Source of the DNA: Lewinellaceae bacterium
GTDB lineage: Bacteria > Bacteroidota > Bacteroidia > Chitinophagales > Saprospiraceae
NCBI GenBank assembly: GCA_020636375.1
Contig: JACJXZ010000006.1
Span: 310,001-374,000, forward strand
Reading direction: 5' to 3'
Length of the DNA: 64,000 bases
Part shown: in pieces, positions 46,131 to 53,544 of the stretch
Layout of the letters: every line of letters begins with the position of its first letter
Numbering within the stretch: position 1 is the first letter of the stretch
Program-made: the position numbers and the translations under genes
The notes under the pieces: generated by a model
Seen by the model: only the letters and a program-made list of their open reading frames with translations
Database searches by the model: none
What the model was told of the DNA's origin: nothing

Positions 46131-46236
46131 TTTCTTTGTTTCAAGAATGTCGTTTTACATTACAGCCAACGGTTGGCACCGGCGGAGTACCCAGCTTCTG
46201 CTGGGCATGGCGGCTGGCGCATGGTTAGCGGTATTT

Positions 46237-46671
46237 TTATCTGCTTCCGCCTGCTGCTCTTTGGCTTTTTTTCAGTTTTTCCCGGTTTGATTTTAAGTCA
46301 TATTCTCTGCTAAATGCTTCCTGATCCATCGAAAAGTATTTTGACAATTTGATCATCATCTCTTTGCTAATATTTCTTCTGTATCCTAATACATCGCTAA
46401 TCAATTGCCTTGACACGTTTATCGATTTTGACAATTCGCTTTGCGTAATATTTGAATCTCTTAGCAAGGTTCTTAATAATTCTACCGGATTCAAAGTAGC
46501 GTTTTTTTCTTTCATAACCCTTTGGTCATAATCCTCGATTAACAGTTCCAACAATTCAATTTCATCAGAGTGCTTTTCTTCGTCCTTTAGCATCAATTCT
46601 TCGTGCCTGTCACAATATTCAGTGTATTGTGAAAGGCTCTTAACTATTTTATACTTCATTTTGCTTTCCAT
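46237..46671 (-). CDS. higA: HigA-type XRE antitoxin, orphan
   Basis: The 144-residue protein has an N-terminal helical part (IKSLSQYTEYCDRHEELM-like) and an XRE HTH at about 63-118 (NPVELLRTLLRDSNITQSELSKSINVSRQLISDVLGYRRNISKEMMIKLSKYFSM). This is the HigA/HTH_37-type antitoxin layout. Directly upstream lie the last 15 codons of a HigB toxin, ending one base before this ATG (TGACATG), so the toxin is lost and the antitoxin is an orphan. A Bacteroidota-type HigBA order (toxin first) is implied. Confidence 0.82.
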   Translation of the reverse strand: MESKMKYKIVKSLSQYTEYCDRHEELMLKDEEKHSDEIELLELLIEDYDQRVMKEKNATLNPVELLRTLLRDSNITQSELSKSINVSRQLISDVLGYRRNISKEMMIKLSKYFSMDQEAFSREYDLKSNREKLKKSQRAAGGSR

Positions 46672-46672
46672 G

Positions 46673-46720
46673 TCAAAACATATTTACTTCACAAACATCG
46701 ATTTTATCATATTCGTTATG
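46673..46720 (-). pseudogene. Remnant of the HigB toxin C terminus
   Basis: Reading HNEYDKIDVCEVNMF then TGA matches the conserved end of HigB-type mRNA interferases (THKEYDKID...). The frame is closed upstream, where the sequence turns into the fragment at 46716-46922, so over 80 residues are missing. Confidence 0.7.
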
Positions 46721-46922
46721 CGTAAAAAACTTCTGTTGCCATGCCCATAGTCAGTAAATCTAAACCTAAACTATCTTGGGTTTCGGGATTAAATAAATTT
46801 ATCCATTTCCATTTGCCAATGATTGTTTTATCTGAATCTTGAGCAGGAAGTTTCATAGAGATGAATAGCAAGCTTCCTATTGCTATCAGTACAAGAATAG
46901 GGAGTTTAAATGTTGTCTTCAT
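46716..46922 (-). pseudogene. Fragment of a secreted lipocalin-like protein
   Basis: The 68-codon frame has a signal peptide (MKTTFKLPILVLIAIGSLLFISMKLPAQ) followed by IIGKWKWINLFNPETQDS, similar to the start of lipocalin-like secreted proteins (G-x-W). It stops after MATEVFYA, exactly at the junction with the HigB remnant, which points to a deletion that joined the two. It may still be expressed as a tiny secreted peptide. Confidence 0.5.
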
Positions 46923-47025
46923 TTTTGTAATTTTTAGTGTGATTAATTTATGGTGTACAACTCAAAGGAATGTCTGCGCCCCCATTCCCGAACCTCAAGC
47001 CCTCAAACCGGCCCGCGCAGACATT

Positions 47026-47259
47026 TCAGTTGGACAAAACCAGCCTGCCCGGCTGTCCGGTTACCTTAGGGGAAACGCGCTTACTTTCCTCCGGATTAAA
47101 AGTGCTGGTAAAATATGCTTTTTTCCCTGCCCTGTCAAACTTAGCGTACCGCTCTGGATCAAATGGGCTCATTTTACTACCCGGCCCTTCCGCGCGGGCA
47201 AAGCCGACCCGGCCCCATTCAACACGTTTTGGGGAAGCTGGAGTGCCGGCCGGAGCGCG
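47026..47259 (-). pseudogene. Left part of a reading frame interrupted by the IS66 element
   Basis: Taking out the element and one copy of the target duplication joins this frame (about 78 codons, PAGTPASPKRVEWGRVGFA then KMSPFDPERYAKFDRAG, ending LVLSN) to codons running from the ATG at 49765 (MPPGPAYARYHVLGRALRS). The result is a continuous frame of about 100 codons. I do not recognise the product and the frame could be accidental. Nothing else is seen in 46923-47259. Confidence 0.3.
47252..47259. repeat. Left target-site duplication of the IS66 element
   Basis: GGAGCGCG is repeated exactly at 49684-49691; 8 bp is the duplication size of the IS66 family. Confidence 0.92.
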
Positions 47260-47275
47260 GTAAGCGTCCGGTGAA

Positions 47276-48898
47276 CTACATCTTGCAATCCTCGGCTTTT
47301 TTCCAAAGATGCGGCAGAAGCTCCTCAATCCGGTTGACCGGGTGATCCGGCAACCGGATCATGACGTCCTCCAGCCATTCGACGGGATCGACGCCGTTGA
47401 GTTTGCAGCAGGCGAAGAAGCTATAAAAGATGGCGGCGCGCTGCGCCCCTTTCCCGACACTTCGTGTACGGGACAGGCAGTGAGATCCGGCAAAGAGATA
47501 ATTGCGGCGGCCTACAGCAATGGGGCGGATCAGGTTTTCAGTGGAGTTGGTATCGATCAGCAGCCTTCCATCGCTGAGGTAGTGCATCATCCGCTCCTTT
47601 CGCTTGAGCATATAGCCCATCGCTTTGGCGATAGGGGTGCTGGGAGGCAGGCAGGGCGATTCCTCATCCATCCAGTCGAACAGCCCCTCCAATACCGGCC
47701 GGGCTTCTTTTTGGCGCAAGGCATAGATGGCATCGGCATCCAGCCCCTGCTCACGGGCCTGGCGTTCTATGGCATACAACTGCTGGAATTGTCCCAAGGC
47801 ATGGCCGGCCCGTCGGGCGTCGTTGCCCAGGGCTTTTTCAAACTCCCGCCGGCTATGGCCCAGGCAGTGGTAATGGGTTATTGCCGGGTACAGCGTGCGG
47901 ATCTGGTCATACACATCATAGCAATCCGTCTGAATGATGCCCTCAAAATGTTTGAGGTGTTTGGCCGGGTTGTCCGCTTCGCGGGTGGGGGAATAATCGA
48001 AGAAGGCCAGTTTTTCATGCACCGCATGATAGCCCCACAAGTACCCCCGGTGCGTTTTTCGTTTTTTCTTTTTGTGGGGGCTGCCCCTGGGCGCCCTTTT
48101 ATGCTTGCCGGGCAACACTTCAATGCGCGTTTCCCCGACACTGCGTGTACGGGGCAGGCCGTCTACCTGCAGGTAGCCCGCTGCTAAAACCAGTTCGATA
48201 AGCTTCTGGTGCAAAATGGTTAGGCGGCCGGCTGACTGCTCAACCCATCCACACATGGTAGAGCGGGGAATAACCATGCCCAGGCGCTCAAAACGAACTC
48301 CTATGCGGTACAGCGGCAGGTGGTCCAGGTATTTATCGGTAATAATGACTCGCAGTAGCGATTCGTCGGCTATGCATTTGTCGATAAAACGGGAGGGCAG
48401 CTCGGCAATGACAACGCAGGGGCCCTCTTTTTCCTCTTCTCCGGAGGCTGCCGGCATGGGGGCGTACTTGGGCCGCACGATCACTTTAACAAACAATTCG
48501 GCTGGGGTGTAACACAGCATCTCGGTGCGTTCTTCGCCGATACGCACCATATTTGACAAGTCAATGCCCTGCGGTTCAATGGTGTGCTCTTCCCGCCTGA
48601 GGTGCTCGGGCAGCACCAGGCGAGCCGGTTTCCTTTTAGGCTTGCCTTTCTTGCGCTCATGAGCTGGCACGCTCACCTTTTCTTCCCCGGCTGGAGCTTT
48701 GGCGGCTGCTTCGAAAAGGGACAGCTGTTCATCAGGCTTGTCGGGTATATAGCGCTCGCTCTTAGCGCCAAAAACCAGGCGTTTCAATTGCTCCAACTGA
48801 AATTTCAAGGATTCAAGCTGTTCGCTCAGCGCCTTGATGGTTGCCTGCGATTCAGCCTGTAAAGCATGGTATTTTTCTATCTCGATATACCCTTTCAT
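47276..48898 (-). CDS. tnpC: IS66-family transposase TnpC
   Basis: The 540-residue DDE transposase has an N-terminal coiled coil (EKYHALQAESQATIKALSEQLESLKFQLEQLKRLVFG) and a zinc-binding/helix part (RRYxP-like EEHTIEPQGIDLSNMVRIGEE). The catalytic core is YLQVD, IIQTDCYDVYDQI and NSTENLIRPIAVGRRNYLFAGS. Two insertions break otherwise canonical blocks: GLPRTRSVG between the D and E of the first motif (48134-48160), and CLSRTRSVGK after AGSH (47450-47479). Both are in frame and come from the same small palindromic DNA sequence. Whether the enzyme remains active is unclear. Confidence 0.93.
   Translation of the reverse strand: MKGYIEIEKYHALQAESQATIKALSEQLESLKFQLEQLKRLVFGAKSERYIPDKPDEQLSLFEAAAKAPAGEEKVSVPAHERKKGKPKRKPARLVLPEHLRREEHTIEPQGIDLSNMVRIGEERTEMLCYTPAELFVKVIVRPKYAPMPAASGEEEKEGPCVVIAELPSRFIDKCIADESLLRVIITDKYLDHLPLYRIGVRFERLGMVIPRSTMCGWVEQSAGRLTILHQKLIELVLAAGYLQVDGLPRTRSVGETRIEVLPGKHKRAPRGSPHKKKKRKTHRGYLWGYHAVHEKLAFFDYSPTREADNPAKHLKHFEGIIQTDCYDVYDQIRTLYPAITHYHCLGHSRREFEKALGNDARRAGHALGQFQQLYAIERQAREQGLDADAIYALRQKEARPVLEGLFDWMDEESPCLPPSTPIAKAMGYMLKRKERMMHYLSDGRLLIDTNSTENLIRPIAVGRRNYLFAGSHCLSRTRSVGKGAQRAAIFYSFFACCKLNGVDPVEWLEDVMIRLPDHPVNRIEELLPHLWKKAEDCKM
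47450..47479. repeat. In-frame palindromic insert, second copy in tnpC
   Basis: CCCGACACTTCGTGTACGGG at the core folds as CCCGACAC/GTGTACGGG. It encodes LSRTRSVG on the minus strand and adds about ten residues to TnpC after AGSH. Confidence 0.7.
48134..48160. repeat. In-frame palindromic insert, first copy in tnpC
   Basis: CCCGACACTGCGTGTACGGG differs from the other copy by one base in this core. It encodes LPRTRSVG and interrupts the first catalytic motif of TnpC right after the aspartate. Confidence 0.7.
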
Positions 48899-48941
48899 CT
48901 GTTGTCAAAATACGAAAAACAAAGGAAGCGGCCTAGCTTTT

Positions 48942-49313
48942 TCACCCCGTTTTGCCGGCTTTTTTCGCCAGGGAGAACCGCTTGCGCTGCCGTACTGATT
49001 TTAGCTCTATGCCTTCAATGATGAGCATCAATTGCCGCCAGGAAATAACCAGGCCCCGGCTCGGCCCGTCCATATTTGGATACTCAAACCGGCCTCTTTC
49101 CAACCGCTTGTAATACACTACAAAACCGCTGTCCTCCCACACCAGGAGTTTCATGTGAGTACGCCGCCGGTTTAGAAAAATGAACACGTCGCCCGATAGC
49201 GGGTCCATCCCCAAATCATTGCGAACCACGCCGCTCAACCCGTCGAAGCCCTTTCTCATGTCGGTGGCCGAACGGTACAAAAAATACCGGTTCCGTTCAT
49301 TGAGCGAAAACAT
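48942..49313 (-). CDS. tnpB: IS66 accessory protein TnpB (Orf2)
   Basis: The 123-residue protein FSLNERNRYFLYRSATDMRKGFDGLSGVV then GDVFIFLNRRRTHMKLLVWEDSGFVVYYKRLERGRFE is the standard IS66 Orf2 (PF05717). It is needed for transposition of IS66 elements; its biochemical role is not known. Its start shares one base with the tnpA stop (49313), and it lies 43 bp before tnpC. Confidence 0.95.
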   Translation of the reverse strand: MFSLNERNRYFLYRSATDMRKGFDGLSGVVRNDLGMDPLSGDVFIFLNRRRTHMKLLVWEDSGFVVYYKRLERGRFEYPNMDGPSRGLVISWRQLMLIIEGIELKSVRQRKRFSLAKKAGKTG

Positions 49314-49606
49314 CAGCCCGCCAAAGTAATCAGGCTTTCCAAAACCTCCACCGGAACCTCCAACGGGACAATGGCCCGAACACCATTGGGGTAGTGCAGT
49401 TCTATTGTAGAGCCCGAAGAGCCTAAATCTACTTCCAAGGCGATGAATCCCGATGGCTCCTCCTTCGAACTACTAAATTTGCGCCGCCAGTAGTCCAGGG
49501 TATGGGCCGCCAGGCCTTGTTCCTCGCAAAAAGCTTTTTTGCTGCCTCGGTATTGGGCATACGCCTCCACTATCGGGCGCATCGCTTCCGGTGTCTTTTG
49601 CTTCAT
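49313..49606 (-). CDS. tnpA: IS66 accessory protein TnpA (Orf1)
   Basis: The 97-residue protein has an HTH-like start MRPIVEAYAQYRGSKKAFCEEQGLAAHTLDYWRRKF and a C-terminal strand part (TIELHYPNGVRAIVPLEVPVEVLESLITL), as in Orf1 proteins of IS66 elements that bind the ends. It is the first gene of the element. Confidence 0.92.
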   Translation of the reverse strand: MKQKTPEAMRPIVEAYAQYRGSKKAFCEEQGLAAHTLDYWRRKFSSSKEEPSGFIALEVDLGSSGSTIELHYPNGVRAIVPLEVPVEVLESLITLAG

Positions 49607-49683
49607 CTTTTTTCGGTTTGATCCAGCCTAAAGGTCAGAAGGCTTTTTTGCTAATGCAAGATGGGCTTCACCGGACGCTTACG

Positions 49684-49691
49684 GAGCGCGC
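49684..49691. repeat. Right target-site duplication of the IS66 element
   Basis: GGAGCGCG matches the left flank exactly. Confidence 0.92.
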
Positions 49692-49797
49692 TGTGGCCTC
49701 ACTGGCGGGCTGCGGAGAGCCCTGCCTAATACGTGATAACGAGCGTAAGCCGGGCCGGGCGGCATAGGCTCTTCCCAAAAATCTGTCCCTGAGCAAC

Positions 49798-49820
49798 GTA
49801 AGCGTTCGGTGAACTACATC
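49798..49820. repeat. Solo IS66-type inverted repeat
   Basis: GTAAGCGTTCGGTGAACTAC and the next three bases match the left end of the complete element at 22 of 23 positions, in the same orientation. There are no transposase genes beside it, so it is a relic of a second related insertion. The rest of 49692-50020 has no gene. Confidence 0.65.
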
Positions 49821-50020
49821 AATAAAGTTGAGCGGGGTAAGTTTTTGCATTAATTTTTAGCCTCTGCCTATGCTTGTGGGAACAGGTGCCCGGATGGGAA
49901 AATAAAATTAATTCCATTGGGGAGAAGGGCGGCCCAGGGCTCGGGGGGCCAGTCGGATAACAGGCTTGCTCTTTTAGGGAGCTAACTAAAAGTGCTGTCG
50001 ACTTTTTGAGGATGCCCTAA

Positions 50021-51130
50021 TTAAAAGTATGATTCAAGTTTACTTCTTCTTCTAATATCCAGTGTGGCGCAATGAAAAGAACCTCCAAAAGGATAATAAT
50101 TCTCAAAAGGACAAACAATCGGTTTCAATCCAATATTTTTCAAAAATCGGATCATTGGTTCTTGATTTTTTTCTACTACAACTCTGTTTTCATCAAGCAT
50201 TAACACATTGAGGCTCATCCAGTCACTAACTACTTTTATTTTTGAGCTTTTCGTATAAAAAGAAATAGGTTTAGGCGCTTCAAAAACATCCCAATTACTA
50301 AAAATATCGGGCAGTTTTCGTTTATCGATGAACTCGGGGTTTATCAGCAATTTCCCTTTACCCAAAAAAGCTATTGTTGTGTCAATGTGCAAGGGTTGCC
50401 GGCAATTTGTTTCTATGATGTGGATTGTGTATTCTGTTCCTAGATGTCGTTGTAACCATTTTATTCCAAACTCATTTGTTACATGGCTTTTCTGTACGAA
50501 AATTTCTTTTCCACATCTTAAAAAATCTGCCGCATCAAATGTTGGTTCAAATTCTGTGATTATATATCTCATTTCATCCTGTTCCGGAGGCTCTTCATAT
50601 TTAAAATCATAAAGATTATCTAGTAATTGAGGCTTAGGCGCAGATGTCCATTTCGCGCCATTTAAAAAATAATATTTCAATAATGAACGATATGCCCAGG
50701 TTTCAAAATACCTTCCTCTATCTGCTGTTGGCGTTTCAATGATTTCATCACCAACTACTAAAAAAATATCTCTTGGATTTGCAGAACAGAATCCATTTTG
50801 CACCCTCCATTTGGGGGTTGAAAATGGCAATGAAAAATCAAATACATCTGGCCGCCTTACTATTATTCCTTCTGAATTTAATATATTGACAAAAGTTTCT
50901 AATTCTTGTTGTGCCGCTTTTATAACTTCAATTGGATATGGTTTGCCTGCTCTTTCATATAATTTTTTGATGCTTTCTTGCGCAATAGGTGGAATGGTTG
51001 CGGCATTTATTGTATTCCATGAAGGAAACATAGCGTGTTCTAAACGCCCTACGATAACTTCTTCGAGTGTATCCCATTCATTATGTGAGTTTACTATTTT
51101 TATCCCCTGTTCTTTATTAACTTTATTCAT
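50021..51130 (-). CDS. Glycine amidinotransferase (AGAT)-like enzyme
   Basis: The 369-residue protein matches L-arginine:glycine amidinotransferase. EFEPTFDAADFLRCGKEIF carries catalytic Asp199, QPLHIDTTIAFLGKGKLLINPEF carries His248, and GGSFHCATLDIRRRSK carries the nucleophile Cys354. The Asp-His spacing of 49 residues is the same as in human AGAT (254/303). The enzyme should move the amidino group of arginine to an amine acceptor, giving ornithine and a guanidino compound; the acceptor may be glycine or a pathway intermediate. It is the last gene of the seven-gene AT-rich operon and its start overlaps the preceding stop by 8 bp. Confidence 0.88.
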   Translation of the reverse strand: MNKVNKEQGIKIVNSHNEWDTLEEVIVGRLEHAMFPSWNTINAATIPPIAQESIKKLYERAGKPYPIEVIKAAQQELETFVNILNSEGIIVRRPDVFDFSLPFSTPKWRVQNGFCSANPRDIFLVVGDEIIETPTADRGRYFETWAYRSLLKYYFLNGAKWTSAPKPQLLDNLYDFKYEEPPEQDEMRYIITEFEPTFDAADFLRCGKEIFVQKSHVTNEFGIKWLQRHLGTEYTIHIIETNCRQPLHIDTTIAFLGKGKLLINPEFIDKRKLPDIFSNWDVFEAPKPISFYTKSSKIKVVSDWMSLNVLMLDENRVVVEKNQEPMIRFLKNIGLKPIVCPFENYYPFGGSFHCATLDIRRRSKLESYF

Positions 51131-52670
51131 AATCGGTATCTACATGTTTTGTTTTTGCATATTCATGTATCTTCTTCTGTCCCGTAAGGATATCATTAAT
51201 ACTTAAATCTGGCATATATGCCTCAATGTAATCATTAATTAAAGCATCACTCAAAGTAATATCCTGCCTTTCCCATTTCTCAGATATGAAATTGCATGTA
51301 ATATAGTCGGCTATTTCCAGTTGATGCTTTTTGGCGAACTCCATTGCAATTACTGGATTTATTAAAAAATAATAATCTCTAGACCCCGGTTCAGGGCAAA
51401 GTATGTTTGCATCAAATACGCCAATTGTATTGCTGTAATTACTGATCAGTTCACATGCAAAATCTATATTTTCTTGTAAAATGCCTTTAGTCAAACCAAT
51501 GTGGCCCAATACATATCCTATGTCAACTTTCATGTTTAATTTTTTTACGACATCTAAGGCTCTTTTATTTTGCTCATATAACCTTTCTACTCCTTTTTCC
51601 TTTTTATACAATGATTTGTTAAATATATTTATGGAAAACTTGCTCCCTGCATCAATACCTAAATAAACAATCCTAACTCCTAAATCATAGAGCAACTTTA
51701 CATTTCTTTCGTTACAAAGCCCTTCAACTCTAACATAGGCAATTAACAAGGGCTTTTCAAACTCTGATAGTGCTTTAAACCAATCAGGCATATTGTTTCT
51801 CATGTCGATTAATAAACTATAAAAGGTCAGAAGTAACTCATCTGCCGTGATAAATATTACATCATAACCATTCCGAAAAGTTTTCTCAATGAAACTCCAT
51901 GCTTCTTTACCATTTGAGATGCTGTTTTTCCAGATATTTCCATATTGTATTGAACAAAAAGAACATTTATTATTATTCTTGAATTTGACGCATCCCCTTG
52001 CAATTTCAATTATAGTACTTCTATTAAACTTCCTGTTAAACCATCTTTCTAAACGGGCTGAATCGAAATTCCTCTCGTAGATTTTTGTATGAGGATAATA
52101 AGAGTCAAGAAGCCTATAATTAATTTCATACGGTAAGCTCTCTTTGACTTCTGGGTTGCGAAATAGTTTATTGTTGTGGTAATATACCAATGATGGCGTG
52201 TTTCTAACATCTTGATTGCAAAGTAAGTTATATATAAATTTTTTAAATTTGTAGACAACGTCATTTCCATAAAATCCATAATCCAAAAGATGCTGCTGAT
52301 TTTCTAAACATAAATGTGGCAAAGCCGTAAAGTGTTCATTGCCTATAACGTGTATGATTTTATTGTTTAAGCTACGCGAGAATTTAAGGATTTTTAACCC
52401 GATGTAATAGTTTTCAGATAAAGCACTTATGCCAATACACAAGATGTTATTATTGAAATTCTCAATAAAACTTAAAATTGTTTTAAAACTACATACATTT
52501 CCATCAAGGTAGACAGGTTTTATCCCTTCAATATCTTCTATTGCGGAAGCCAATGCTAAAATTCCTAATGCTGGTAAATCTCCAGAAAAGTCTTCATCAA
52601 CAATTTCATTGTTTTTTTCATCCCCTAAACTCATAGGAGGATTAATTAACAGGACGTATTTGTCTGGCAT
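51123..52670 (-). CDS. Cobalamin-binding-type radical SAM enzyme with CX8CX2C motif
   Basis: The 515-residue protein has an N-terminal Rossmann-like B12-binding-type domain (about 5-150: VLLINPPMSLG, LPALGILALASAIEDI, CIGISALSENY) without the DxHxxG cobalamin motif that I can see. The radical SAM core follows from about 217: TIIEIARGCVKFKNNNKCSFCSIQ, with cysteines 227, 236 and 239. The usual spacing in this class is CX3CX2C; here the first gap is eight residues. ITADELLLTF and YLGIDAGSKFSINIFNKS follow as core strands. The reaction is unknown (methylation, cyclisation or C-C bond formation are family possibilities). The start is 3 bp downstream of the preceding stop. Confidence 0.82.
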   Translation of the reverse strand: MPDKYVLLINPPMSLGDEKNNEIVDEDFSGDLPALGILALASAIEDIEGIKPVYLDGNVCSFKTILSFIENFNNNILCIGISALSENYYIGLKILKFSRSLNNKIIHVIGNEHFTALPHLCLENQQHLLDYGFYGNDVVYKFKKFIYNLLCNQDVRNTPSLVYYHNNKLFRNPEVKESLPYEINYRLLDSYYPHTKIYERNFDSARLERWFNRKFNRSTIIEIARGCVKFKNNNKCSFCSIQYGNIWKNSISNGKEAWSFIEKTFRNGYDVIFITADELLLTFYSLLIDMRNNMPDWFKALSEFEKPLLIAYVRVEGLCNERNVKLLYDLGVRIVYLGIDAGSKFSINIFNKSLYKKEKGVERLYEQNKRALDVVKKLNMKVDIGYVLGHIGLTKGILQENIDFACELISNYSNTIGVFDANILCPEPGSRDYYFLINPVIAMEFAKKHQLEIADYITCNFISEKWERQDITLSDALINDYIEAYMPDLSINDILTGQKKIHEYAKTKHVDTDYE

Positions 52671-52672
52671 AA

Positions 52673-53542
52673 TTATGCTTGTTCATTTAAACTATCATAT
52701 TTCATCACCTCTTTTAAATAATTAGGTGTTGTTAATACTTCATTAGGCAACCAATCATCAAACCAATCATATTGAGAACACCCTACACAAATCTTTCTTT
52801 TTGTAAGCATCAATTGGTCAATCTGTTCTATTTGATGAATATTGTTAATGACAGAATACCCAAATTGGTCGAGACAACATATGGCAATATCTCCGTTTGA
52901 AAGCACACAACAGCTATTTGTCTTGTACCATTGACACATTTTAGGGTCAATACTTAAATCTTTCATTCGAAAAAGTGAAACCCAATTGTGAGGTTCAAAA
53001 AATCGGATAGGCATGTTTTCATCAAAATAAATGCTATCCGACAACTTCCTTATAACACTATTATTTGTTTCATTTTCACCTAAAGCATAATTAATATCAA
53101 TACGGCAACCATTATTTCTCAACTCTTTATTTAATTTAAATAAAGCAAGTATGTTTTTAAATATTTTATCCACTGGTGTCTTTGTTGTCAACCCTCCAGA
53201 TAAATGGACTTCTATTTGGGTTATGCCTGCCAATAATACTTCTTTTATTTTATTAGAATTTGCACAGGCGAAGTTAGAAGAAAAACATGCTAAAAAACCT
53301 GCTTCTCTAACTTGCCTTACTATGTCGCCAATATTTGGATGTAAAAAAGGTTCTCCACGGTGGTGCAGGTATATTACTTCATTAACACCCAACTTCGCAA
53401 GCTCAAGAGCTTTGCTCAGTGTTTTTTCTGAAATGAAAATATCGCCAGTTGGCTTAGACAATAAACCTGCTCCTTGTGGACAATACTTGCAATGGGCGTT
53501 GCAGATTCCTACGGTTTCTATTATAACAATATTTGGATTCAC
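52673..53542 (-). CDS. Radical SAM enzyme with SPASM-like C-terminal cysteines
   Basis: The 289-residue protein has CNAHCKYC (Cys14, 18, 21) for the [4Fe-4S] cluster, HHRGEPFLHPN (GGEP-like) and FSSNFACANS. C-terminal cysteines CQWYKTNSCCVLSNGDIAICCLDQFG...CVGC resemble an auxiliary-cluster SPASM/twitch domain. Such proteins modify peptides, sugars or small molecules; QhpD/MoaA-like and aminocyclitol dehydrogenase-like members exist. The target is unknown here. It is the fifth gene of the operon. Confidence 0.85.
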   Translation of the reverse strand: MNPNIVIIETVGICNAHCKYCPQGAGLLSKPTGDIFISEKTLSKALELAKLGVNEVIYLHHRGEPFLHPNIGDIVRQVREAGFLACFSSNFACANSNKIKEVLLAGITQIEVHLSGGLTTKTPVDKIFKNILALFKLNKELRNNGCRIDINYALGENETNNSVIRKLSDSIYFDENMPIRFFEPHNWVSLFRMKDLSIDPKMCQWYKTNSCCVLSNGDIAICCLDQFGYSVINNIHQIEQIDQLMLTKRKICVGCSQYDWFDDWLPNEVLTTPNYLKEVMKYDSLNEQA

Positions 53543-53544
53543 GT

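Larger units (their letters stand above)
47260..49683 (-). mobile_element. Complete IS66-family insertion sequence
   Basis: The 2424-bp element has terminal inverted repeats starting GTAAGCGTCCGGTGAA (47260-47275, mirrored at 49668-49683). About 25 of 28 terminal bases match. It is flanked by the 8-bp direct repeat GGAGCGCG and carries the three IS66 genes tnpA, tnpB and tnpC in order on the minus strand. All three are open, so it may be active. The left repeat overlaps the tnpC stop codon. Confidence 0.95.

Noticed and set aside
51123..53542. RiPP cluster with radical SAM maturases
   Set aside because: No short precursor peptide gene with a leader is visible within or next to the operon; gaps are only a few bases.
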